Made by a program: the position numbers and the translations under genes
Shown here: one piece after another, positions 7,532-13,009 of the stretch
Numbering within the stretch: the first letter of the stretch is position 1
Layout of the letters: each line of letters opens with the position of its first letter
Assembly (NCBI GenBank): GCA_900542945.1
Contig: UQPI01000059.1
Location: 1-13,009 of the forward strand
DNA from: an uncultured Collinsella sp.
Lineage (GTDB): Bacteria > Actinomycetota > Coriobacteriia > Coriobacteriales > Coriobacteriaceae
Direction: 5' to 3'
Length of the DNA stretch: 13,009 nucleotides
Notes under the pieces: generated by a model
The model's input: only the letters and a program-made list of their open reading frames with translations
What the model was told of the DNA's origin: nothing
Database searches by the model: none

Positions 7532-8497
7532 TTAGCCCGTGTAGCGCTCGCGGTAGGTGTTGCGCTTGGGCGCGGAGCCGTGGCTACCGTGGTGACGCGT
7601 GCGGCTGGCGGTGTTAGTCGCCGGCGCGGCGGCGCGTTTGGAGTTGGCCTGCTTGGGAGGGATACCGCCGGCCTTAAGGATCTGCACCTCGCGGTCGGTG
7701 AGTTCGCGCCACGAGCCTTTGGCCACGTCCTTGAGCTCCAGGCCGGCAAAGTTACAGCGGTGCAGGCGGATCACCGGATGGTGGATCTTGCTCAGCATGC
7801 GCTTGACCTGGTTTTTGCGGCCCTCGCGGATGATGACCTCCACGGCGGTGGTGCCGGGCTTGACGCCTTGGGGAGCTACGGCCGCGGCCTCGCGAGCGGT
7901 GATGACGCGGCAGATCGCCGGCTGGCACAGGCCGTCGTCGAGCTCGATGCCGCGGCGGAGCGGCTCCAAGTCGCGATCGGTCAGGTGGCCGTCAACGAGC
8001 GCCTGGTAGGTCTTGTAGACGTGCTTGCTAGGGTGCAGCAGGTCCTGCGACAGGTTGCCGTCGGTGGTAAAGAGCAAAAGCCCCGTGGTGTCGCGGTCAA
8101 GGCGACCCACCGGGAAGAGCCCCGGAAAGCGGTCGCGCGGGACCAGGTCGGCCACGCAGGGGCGCTCCTGCGGATCGCTCATGGTGGTGAGGTAGCCGGT
8201 CGGCTTGTAGACCATCAGGTACACGGCGCCCTGGTTGAGCTTGACAGGCATGCCGTCGACCTCGATATGGTCGCGATCGACGTCGACCTTGGTGCCCAGT
8301 TCGGTCGCGACCTGGCCGTTGACGGTCACGCGGCCGGCGGTCATCAGGTCCTCCGAGCCGCGGCGGCTCGCCACGCCCGCGCGCGCCAAAAAGCGCTGTA
8401 GGCGCATCGTGTGTGGGTAGACGGGCTGGGCATCGGTCGCGGGCGCGCCCGCGACGCCGGCGGTGCGCGTCTCCCCTACTTCGTTAGTCCTCGTCAT
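7532..8497 (-). CDS. rluB: 23S rRNA pseudouridine synthase, RluB/RsuA family
   Basis: Converts a specific uridine of ribosomal RNA to pseudouridine; the neighbourhood with scpAB points to the RluB (large-subunit) branch, though RsuA-type specificity cannot be excluded. It has 321 residues. The S4 RNA-binding domain begins at MRLQRFLARAGVASRR (31-46). The catalytic domain shows YKPTGYLTT (97-105) and the signature GRLDRDTTGLLLF (131-143) with catalytic D134, then EGRKNQVKRML (225-235) and RLHR (244-247). A basic, Ala/Ser/Thr-rich tail (about 282-321) follows. The chosen ATG overlaps the scpB end by 14 bases and has a strong GGAGGA site 5 bases away; the alternative ATG at residue 31 has none. 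This gives a 30-residue low-complexity leader before the S4 domain. Confidence 0.93.
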   Translation of the reverse strand: MTRTNEVGETRTAGVAGAPATDAQPVYPHTMRLQRFLARAGVASRRGSEDLMTAGRVTVNGQVATELGTKVDVDRDHIEVDGMPVKLNQGAVYLMVYKPTGYLTTMSDPQERPCVADLVPRDRFPGLFPVGRLDRDTTGLLLFTTDGNLSQDLLHPSKHVYKTYQALVDGHLTDRDLEPLRRGIELDDGLCQPAICRVITAREAAAVAPQGVKPGTTAVEVIIREGRKNQVKRMLSKIHHPVIRLHRCNFAGLELKDVAKGSWRELTDREVQILKAGGIPPKQANSKRAAAPATNTASRTRHHGSHGSAPKRNTYRERYTG

Positions 8498-9212
8498 GCA
8501 AATCCTCCGAGGTCTCGTCGACGACCAGGGTCTCCAAGTCCTCGACTGCCTCAACATCTTCAACATCGGTATCGATCAGTTCGCGCTCTTCGTCCAGGTC
8601 ATCGGCCTGCTCCTCAAGCGTGGACTGAATGCTGCGGCCGCTCAGGCGCTCGCGGATAAACTGGCGAGATTGCTCGTCGGGGGCAAATTGCTCCAGATCG
8701 GGCAGGTCGCGGGTGGAGCGCAGGCCGAACTTTTCCAAGAAGGCATTGGTCGTGCCGTAGATGATGGCCTGACCGCGCTCGGGGTCGCGACCGAGCTCGC
8801 GCACCAGACCCTTGTCCACGAGCGACGCGATGACGCCGTCGGAGTTGACGCCGCGAATGCCCTTGACCACCTCGCGCGTGACGGGCTGGTGGTAGGCGAT
8901 GACGGCTAGGGTCTCGAGCGCCGCCTGTGAAAGCTTTTGCGTGTCCCAGCTCAGCACATAGGCCTCGACCACATCGTGGTAGGCGGGGTGGGTAAACAGG
9001 CGCCAGCCACCAGCGACCTCGCGCAGCTGAAAGCCGCGATTGGCCTCCTCGTACTCAACCTTAAGCTCGGCCAACAGCGACGCGCACTCGCCGGGGGCGA
9101 TATCCAGCGCACCTGCCAGCGCGGGCGCGCTGACGGGGTCGCTCGACACCAGCAGCAGCGCCTCGAGGGCGCCTTTGAGGCTGTTTGCCTCCAGCGTTGA
9201 AAGGGTTGACAT
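8484..9212 (-). CDS. scpB: Segregation and condensation protein B
   Basis: Winged-helix partner of the kleisin ScpA in the bacterial SMC condensin complex, which organises and helps segregate the chromosome. It has 242 residues, longer than the roughly 200 of Bacillus ScpB. The winged-helix core spans about 10-170 and includes the family stretches LEALLLVSSDPV (16-27), LSQAALETLAVIAYHQPVT (94-112), IRGVNSD (119-125), LVDKGLV (131-137) and IYGTTNAFLEKFGL (151-164). The extra length is a C-terminal tail (200-242) in which 23 of 43 residues are Asp or Glu. The start lies 11 bases after scpA and its GGAGC ribosome site abuts the scpA TAG stop, so the two partners are coupled. Its end overlaps rluB. 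Confidence 0.96.
   Translation of the reverse strand: MSTLSTLEANSLKGALEALLLVSSDPVSAPALAGALDIAPGECASLLAELKVEYEEANRGFQLREVAGGWRLFTHPAYHDVVEAYVLSWDTQKLSQAALETLAVIAYHQPVTREVVKGIRGVNSDGVIASLVDKGLVRELGRDPERGQAIIYGTTNAFLEKFGLRSTRDLPDLEQFAPDEQSRQFIRERLSGRSIQSTLEEQADDLDEERELIDTDVEDVEAVEDLETLVVDETSEDLHDED
8503..8508 (-). promoter_or_regulatory. Shine-Dalgarno site deciding the rluB start
   Basis: GGAGGA on the minus strand, 5 bases before the ATG at 8497 and inside the scpB coding region. It favours this start over the ATG 30 codons downstream, which directly precedes the S4 domain but has no ribosome site. Confidence 0.8.
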
Positions 9213-9223
9213 GGTTGCCGCTC

Positions 9224-10033
9224 CTATTCGGTGAGCTCGGGGCCCTCGCCGGGCACGTATGCCTCGGCGCCCTCGACTCGGTTGATGCAGATGGTTCCAA
9301 AGATCTCGTCCTGGCTCAGCGTGAGCGAACCGCGTTTGGCGAGCTCGAGCATGGCCAGGAAGGTGACGACGAGCTGCTCGGTGGTGGCGTCGCCGTCCAG
9401 CAGCTCGCGGAAGGTGCAGGTTTGGTGCGCCATGGTAAAGCGGTCGACCGAGGCCACCGTCAGGTCGAGCGGCACGCGATGCGGCGCCACGTGCTCGGCC
9501 TCCAGTAGGAAGGTCTGGCGCTTGCCGTCCAGGTCTGCGCAGATGACGGCCAGGCCGCGCAGGGTGATGCCGGCCAAGTAGTCGGGCATAAGGCCCAAAA
9601 ACTCGGGGTCGGGGCCGGCCACGCGCGGATGCATGCGGCTCTCGGCCTGCATGCGCGCGCCAAGGGCCGCCGCCGCGCCTTTAAACTGCTTGTAGGCGAT
9701 CAAGCGCTGGATCAGGACCTCGCGCAGGGCATCACCGTCGAGAGCACTGAGTTCCTCGAGGTCTTCGTCGTCCTCGTAATCGTCGTCGGTGTTGCGCGGT
9801 GCCTCCTGGGGCACCAGCGAGGCGGCCTTAATGTCCAGAAGGGTTGCCGCGACCAGCAAGAAGTCGCTCGCCACGTCTAGGTCCAGCGCCTCGATGCGCT
9901 CGGCTTCGGCCAGGTATTGCTCGGCCACCTCGCTAATGGAGATGGCGCCGATATCAACTTTTTGGCGGGTTACCAGCTGCAGCAGCAGGTCGAACGGTCC
10001 GCTGTAGACCTGCGTCGACACGCGATACGACAT
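9224..10033 (-). CDS. scpA: Segregation and condensation protein A (kleisin)
   Basis: Kleisin subunit that bridges the SMC heads and binds ScpB. It has 269 residues, typical for the family. The N-terminal SMC-neck-binding region shows the family pattern FDLLLQLVTRQKVDI (14-28), ISEVAEQYL (33-41) and the DFLLVAATLLDIKAASLVP helix (57-75). A strongly acidic linker follows (about 82-95, mostly Asp and Glu). The C-terminal winged-helix part includes LVVTFLAMLELAKRGSLTL (221-239) and QDEIFGTICI (241-250). The ATG has an ideal AAAGGAGGT ribosome site 5 bases upstream, which marks it as a strong and possibly independent initiation point after the 84-base gap. Confidence 0.96.
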   Translation of the reverse strand: MSYRVSTQVYSGPFDLLLQLVTRQKVDIGAISISEVAEQYLAEAERIEALDLDVASDFLLVAATLLDIKAASLVPQEAPRNTDDDYEDDEDLEELSALDGDALREVLIQRLIAYKQFKGAAAALGARMQAESRMHPRVAGPDPEFLGLMPDYLAGITLRGLAVICADLDGKRQTFLLEAEHVAPHRVPLDLTVASVDRFTMAHQTCTFRELLDGDATTEQLVVTFLAMLELAKRGSLTLSQDEIFGTICINRVEGAEAYVPGEGPELTE

Positions 10034-10038
10034 CTTCG

Positions 10039-10047
10039 ACCTCCTTT
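10039..10047 (-). promoter_or_regulatory. Near-consensus Shine-Dalgarno site of scpA
   Basis: AAAGGAGGT on the minus strand, 5 bases before the scpA ATG. Unlike most sites here it lies wholly in non-coding DNA, after the 84-base gap, so scpA does not depend on re-initiation from the protease gene. Confidence 0.85.
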
Positions 10048-10083
10048 GACGGCGCCTTCGCGGCGCGGTTTGGGTGCATGTTG

Positions 10084-10102
10084 CGACCGTTTTGCACGGT
10101 CG
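10084..10102. repeat. Perfect 7-bp inverted repeat with 5-base loop
   Basis: Arms CGACCGT and ACGGTCG around a 5-base loop, placed about 50 bases before the scpA ATG. It could form an RNA hairpin in the leader of scpA or be an operator for a dimeric regulator. No T-run follows on either strand. Function is unknown. Confidence 0.65.
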
Positions 10103-10117
10103 ACCTGTAAGTTTACC

Positions 10118-10801
10118 CTAGATGCCGGCGATTGCGAAGTCGAGCAGCCGCTCAGCCAGCGGATACACGGTAACGTCGAAATAGCGGCCGATCACATCGA
10201 TGCCGGTCCACATAGGCAGCAGATACAGCACGATGATGAGTATGGGCATGGCGTATTGCTGCAGATGGTAGTAGTTGGTGAGCGCCTTGCCTTTGAGGAA
10301 TGGGACGATGATCGACGAGCCATCGAGCGGCGGGATAGGGATGAGGTTAAAGAACGCGAGCGACAGGTTGACCACGATAAACGTGGCACCGAAGTTCATG
10401 ATTTGGGACGCCACGGCAAAGGACATGCTTGCGTAGAGGTTGCCATACGCTGCGTGCATGAGGGCGGCCGCGAGGCACGCGAGCGCGACGTTCGATGCGG
10501 GACCGGCCGCGCTCACCAGGACCTCGTCGCGCTTGGGGTGCTTGAGGTTGTTGAGGTAGACGGGCACGGGCTTGGCGAAGGCGAATACCGGGCCGCCGGC
10601 CGCGAGCATCAGCAGCGGCAGGAGAATAGTGCCAAAGGGGTCGATGTGGTTGAGCGGGTTGAGCGAGACGCGCCCGCGCGAACGGGCCGTCTTGTCGCCG
10701 AGCGCCCAGGCCGCGGCTGCGTGCGCGCTTTCGTGGATGACGATGCCGACGATAACGGCGACGGCGCTTGCAAGCAGGTTTATCAGGTAGCTGTTGGACA
10801 T
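10118..10801 (-). CDS. Site-2-protease-like M50 family membrane metallopeptidase
   Basis: Intramembrane zinc protease of the S2P/M50 superfamily, short form without a PDZ domain. It has 227 residues and several hydrophobic segments. The zinc-binding HESAH (H23, E24, H27) sits in the first membrane helix and the third ligand is in PPLDGS (D160). Other family marks are LNPLNHIDPFGTILLP (47-62), the AKPVPV stretch (76-81), SAAGPASN (97-104) and FFNLIPIPPLDG (150-161). All catalytic residues are intact. The substrate is unknown. Genes of this family frequently sit just upstream of scpA in Gram-positive bacteria. The ATG has GGGGAG 4 bases upstream, abutting the TAG stop of the small membrane gene before it. 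Confidence 0.93.
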   Translation of the reverse strand: MSNSYLINLLASAVAVIVGIVIHESAHAAAAWALGDKTARSRGRVSLNPLNHIDPFGTILLPLLMLAAGGPVFAFAKPVPVYLNNLKHPKRDEVLVSAAGPASNVALACLAAALMHAAYGNLYASMSFAVASQIMNFGATFIVVNLSLAFFNLIPIPPLDGSSIIVPFLKGKALTNYYHLQQYAMPILIIVLYLLPMWTGIDVIGRYFDVTVYPLAERLLDFAIAGI

Positions 10802-10810
10802 GGCGCTCCC

Positions 10811-11107
10811 CTAGCGGACGCGGCGCGAGGCACGCGTAAGCAGGTAGTCGGCCACAAACAGGATTACGGCGACGATGGCGTAATCCAGGCGGAACACGCC
10901 GCCAAAGGGCGATGTGATGACGCCGTAGCCGGCAATGGCGCTCGGTAGCGCGCGTGAAAGCTCAACGACAAAGCCTACAATCTGCAGCTTGGCGGTCAGG
11001 CCGCTAAAGCACAGCAGAACGGTCATCGCGCTCATAAAGATGCCGCAGATGCGGCACGCGATGGCGATAATGCTCATCGCCACGGCAGTGGCCTTACGAG
11101 AGTTCAC
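10811..11107 (-). CDS. Small membrane protein of unknown function (GTG start)
   Basis: I do not recognise this 98-residue protein. It has two clear hydrophobic segments (about 10-36 and 74-91) and a weaker one between them (about 41-66), a basic N-terminus (RK at 4-5) and a basic C-terminal end (RASRRVR). By the positive-inside rule both ends may face the cytoplasm if only the two clear segments span the membrane. Three cysteines lie in or near the first segment. The GTG is chosen because GAGGAGA lies 6 bases upstream and because it removes an N-terminal stretch that is only ABC-F sequence in another frame; an ATG 10 codons in has no ribosome site. It overlaps the ABC-F end by 14 bases and precedes the M50 protease by 9, so all three are likely co-translated. 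Confidence 0.72.
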   Translation of the reverse strand: MNSRKATAVAMSIIAIACRICGIFMSAMTVLLCFSGLTAKLQIVGFVVELSRALPSAIAGYGVITSPFGGVFRLDYAIVAVILFVADYLLTRASRRVR

Positions 11108-13009
11108 GCGCGGTCTCCTCTTCGATCTGGGTGGAAAGCTCGAGCCATTCGTCCTCGAGCTTGGGCAGCTCTTGCTTAAGCCCGTTATATTCCCCCAGCG
11201 CGGCGTTGAACTTGTCCTGATCGGCATAAAGCTCTTCGCTTGCCATCAATTCCATAAGCTCGTCATAGCGAGCACGCTTTTTGTCGAGCGCGGCCTCGAT
11301 CTTCTTGAGCTGGTTGCGCACGCCCTTGAGCTTTTTGTTGAGCGCGGCGCGGGCCTGGGCCTCGGCGCGCTTTTGCTCCTTGGTCTTTTTGCCCTCGGCA
11401 GGCTTAGGCGCCGCGGCGGAGCTGCTGGCCTGGACGGCGTTGGCGGCATTGTTGCTCTTGCTTGCCACCGGTGCGCTCTCCCCTGCCGCCTCAGCGGCGG
11501 CGCGGGCTGCGAGGTCCTCGCGCTTGTAGAGGTAGTAGTCGTAGTCGCCGTCGTAGACAGTGACCTTGCCGTCGCGGATGTCGATGATGCGGTTGGCCAC
11601 GGCGCGAACCAGGTGCTCGTCGTGGCTGATCAACACGATGGTGCCGGGGAAGTTTTGCAGGGCGTTCTCGAGCATGTCCACCGAGTCGATGTCCAGGTGG
11701 TTGGTGGGCTCGTCCAGGCACAGGAGCGCCTCGGGGGCCACGAGCATCTTTGCCAGGGCCAGGCGTGCCTTTTCGCCGCCGGAGAGTACGCGGACCTGCT
11801 TTTCGATGGAATCGTTGTCGCTAAACAGGAAGGCGCCCAGCAAGCTGCGCTGCTGGGGCACAGTCCATTTGGGCGTGACGGTGTCGATCTCTTGCAGGAC
11901 GGTGTTGGACTCGGTCATGCCCTCGAGCGCGTGCTGCGCGTAGTAGGCGACGCCCACGTTGGTGCCCAGATCGCGGGTGCCGGTGGTGGGTGGCTCCAGG
12001 CCGGCGAGGATCTTCATGAGCGTGGACTTGCCAGCGCCGTTGGGGCCAACGAGCGCCACGTGCTCGCCGCGGTAGAGCTTGAGGTCGATGTCGCTGTAGA
12101 TGTGCTTGTTGCCGTAGGACTTGGAGACGCCCTCCAGGCCCACGACCATGTCGCCGGAGCGCGGCGGGTCGGGGAACTTAAAGTCGATGTGCTTGTGGCC
12201 CTCGGGCAGGATGACGAGCTCCTTTTTGATCTGCTCGATCTTGCGGATGCGCTCCTGGGCCTGGGCTGCCTTGGTGGGCTTGTAGCGGAACTTGTCGACG
12301 AAGACCTGCATGTGGGCGATATCACGCTCCTGGGCTGCACGCTTGGCGCGCATCTGCTCCAGGTTGTCCTCGCGCTGCTTGAGGTAGCTGCTGTAGTTGC
12401 CGGTGTAGGTGGTTACGCGGCGGTTTTCGAGCGCGGCGACGTGGTCGACGCAGGCGTCCATGAAGGCGCGGTCGTGGCTGACGATGAGGACGGCGCCGTC
12501 GTAGTTCGCGATAAAGCCGCGCAGCCACTGGACGCTTTCGAGGTCCAGGTGGTTGGTGGGCTCGTCCAGAAGGAGCAGGTCGGGATGGCGCAAGAAGAGC
12601 TTGGCCAGCGCGATGCGCATCTGCCAGCCGCCCGAGAACTCGGAGCACGGGCGCTCAAAGTCGGTGACCTTAAAGCCCAGGCCGGACAGGATCTTGCGGG
12701 CGTTGCTTTCGAGCTCGTAGCCGCCCAGGTGTTCAAAGCGGTCTTGGACCTGGCCGTATTCGTTAAGGAGCGCGTCGACGTCCTTGCCTTGCTCGGAGAG
12801 CTCGGTGATCTGGGCCTGCAGCTCGTTGGCGCGCTCGCCCATGAGGCGGATTTCCTTGGCGGCGGCCATGACCTCGGCGAGGATGGTGGTGTCCTTGTGC
12901 TCCAGGTTGGTTTCCTGCTCTAGGTAGCCCACCTGGCAGTCTTTTGCGTACTGGACCTGGCCGGCGTCGGGGCTGTCGATTCCCATGATGATTTTGAGCA
13001 TGGTGGTTT
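11094..13009 (-). CDS. ABC-F family ATPase (N-terminus cut by window edge)
   Basis: Soluble twin-ATPase protein of the ABC-F group, whose members act on the ribosome (translation factors or antibiotic protection). The last 637 complete codons are present; the visible sequence begins inside the first Walker A region (TTMLKIIMG), so roughly 40 residues are missing. Numbering from the first visible Met: signature FSGGWQMR (122-129) and Walker B LLLLDEPTNHLD (142-153) of domain 1; the charged linker that contacts tRNA in this family (about 205-265); domain 2 Walker A GPNGAGKST (319-327), signature LSGGEKAR (406-413), Walker B LCLDEPTNHLD (427-437) and SHDEH (459-463). A low-complexity Ala/Ser linker (about 500-538) leads to a charged coiled-coil C-terminal domain (539-628), as in YdiF/YheS/Uup-type members. 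Which subgroup is uncertain. No sign of a transporter membrane domain nearby. Confidence 0.94.
   Translation of the reverse strand, partial: TTMLKIIMGIDSPDAGQVQYAKDCQVGYLEQETNLEHKDTTILAEVMAAAKEIRLMGERANELQAQITELSEQGKDVDALLNEYGQVQDRFEHLGGYELESNARKILSGLGFKVTDFERPCSEFSGGWQMRIALAKLFLRHPDLLLLDEPTNHLDLESVQWLRGFIANYDGAVLIVSHDRAFMDACVDHVAALENRRVTTYTGNYSSYLKQREDNLEQMRAKRAAQERDIAHMQVFVDKFRYKPTKAAQAQERIRKIEQIKKELVILPEGHKHIDFKFPDPPRSGDMVVGLEGVSKSYGNKHIYSDIDLKLYRGEHVALVGPNGAGKSTLMKILAGLEPPTTGTRDLGTNVGVAYYAQHALEGMTESNTVLQEIDTVTPKWTVPQQRSLLGAFLFSDNDSIEKQVRVLSGGEKARLALAKMLVAPEALLCLDEPTNHLDIDSVDMLENALQNFPGTIVLISHDEHLVRAVANRIIDIRDGKVTVYDGDYDYYLYKREDLAARAAAEAAGESAPVASKSNNAANAVQASSSAAAPKPAEGKKTKEQKRAEAQARAALNKKLKGVRNQLKKIEAALDKKRARYDELMELMASEELYADQDKFNAALGEYNGLKQELPKLEDEWLELSTQIEEETARELS
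11114..11120 (-). promoter_or_regulatory. Shine-Dalgarno site deciding a GTG start
   Basis: GAGGAGA on the minus strand, 6 bases before the GTG at 11107 and inside the last codons of the ABC-F gene. It is the main evidence for calling the small membrane protein from GTG rather than from a downstream ATG. Confidence 0.72.

Larger units (their letters stand above)
10034..10117. other. 84-base gap between the M50 protease gene and scpA
   Basis: Largest non-coding gap in the window. Besides the scpA ribosome site (10039-10047) it holds two inverted repeats: a perfect 7-base arm pair CGACCGT/ACGGTCG (10084-10090 and 10096-10102) and a 5-base pair GCGCC/GGCGC (10052-10056 and 10062-10066). Neither is followed by a T-run on the minus strand, so an intrinsic terminator is not supported. 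A weak promoter-like pair, TTCGCA then TAAACT with a 17-base spacer and 4 of 6 matches each, straddles the end of the protease gene; I would not rely on it. Confidence 0.5.

Noticed and set aside
10052..10066. GC-rich inverted repeat before scpA as an intrinsic terminator
   Set aside because: Arms are only 5 bases and no T-run follows on the minus strand; the next bases are the scpA ribosome site.
9917..10948. Plus-strand open frame of 343 codons across scpA, the M50 gene and the small membrane gene
   Set aside because: The three minus-strand genes happen to share one frame and the plus-strand frame is in register with it. No ribosome site or domain supports it.
10935..12923. Plus-strand open frame of 662 codons opposite the ABC-F gene
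   Set aside because: Its codons are in exact register with the minus-strand codons. A stop would need TTA, CTA or TCA in the ABC-F gene, which are rare in GC-rich genomes, so the frame stays open by codon bias. The protein is a repetitive Val/Leu/Ala/Gly/Asp mixture with no recognisable domain, while the minus strand has unmistakable ABC-F motifs.
1..13009. Hidden defence, mobile or CRISPR system
   Set aside because: No direct repeats with spacers, transposase, integrase, toxin-antitoxin or restriction motifs were seen; the ABC-F protein alone is not evidence of a resistance or defence island.

Overview
The window is a solid block of 14 co-directional genes, all on the minus strand, with no RNA genes, mobile elements, CRISPR arrays or long non-coding stretches seen. 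It is GC-rich and uses strong Shine-Dalgarno sites of the AAAGGAGG type. Genes are packed end to end: gaps of 2 to 18 bases, three overlaps of 8 to 14 bases, and only two larger gaps of 66 and 84 bases. Gene content and order (M50 protease, scpA, scpB, rluB, cmk, plsC, ispH, PDZ/radical-SAM/DUF512, der, plsY, gpsA) combine a Firmicutes-like core order with actinobacterial base composition. This suggests an anaerobic actinobacterium of class Coriobacteriia, perhaps Collinsella or a relative. The taxonomic call is inference from memory of gene order and composition, not a database result.

In transcription order (right to left): an ABC-F ATPase missing its N-terminus at the right edge (11094-13009); a 98-residue membrane protein of unknown function with a GTG start overlapping the ABC-F end; an M50 site-2-protease-like membrane metallopeptidase; the condensin partners ScpA and ScpB; an RluB-type pseudouridine synthase; cytidylate kinase; a PlsC-type acyltransferase with an unusual HX4E motif; IspH of the MEP isoprenoid pathway; a PDZ/radical-SAM/DUF512 protein; the ribosome-assembly GTPase Der; PlsY; GpsA; and ribulose-phosphate 3-epimerase, missing its last residues at the left edge.

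The genes fall into functional groups. GpsA (glycerol-3-phosphate), PlsY (lysophosphatidate) and PlsC (phosphatidate) could supply three consecutive steps of phospholipid synthesis. Der, RluB and the ABC-F protein act on ribosomes or their assembly. ScpA and ScpB form the kleisin part of the SMC complex. IspH and the radical-SAM protein both carry [4Fe-4S] clusters and fit an anaerobic lifestyle.

This is essentially a housekeeping region and I see no convincing new multi-gene system. The points most worth a second look are the HX4E acyltransferase, the unassigned radical-SAM protein tied to der, the small membrane protein beside the M50 protease, and the acidic tail of ScpB. Several long plus-strand ORFs, one of 662 codons, are explained as in-register antisense shadows of the real genes.
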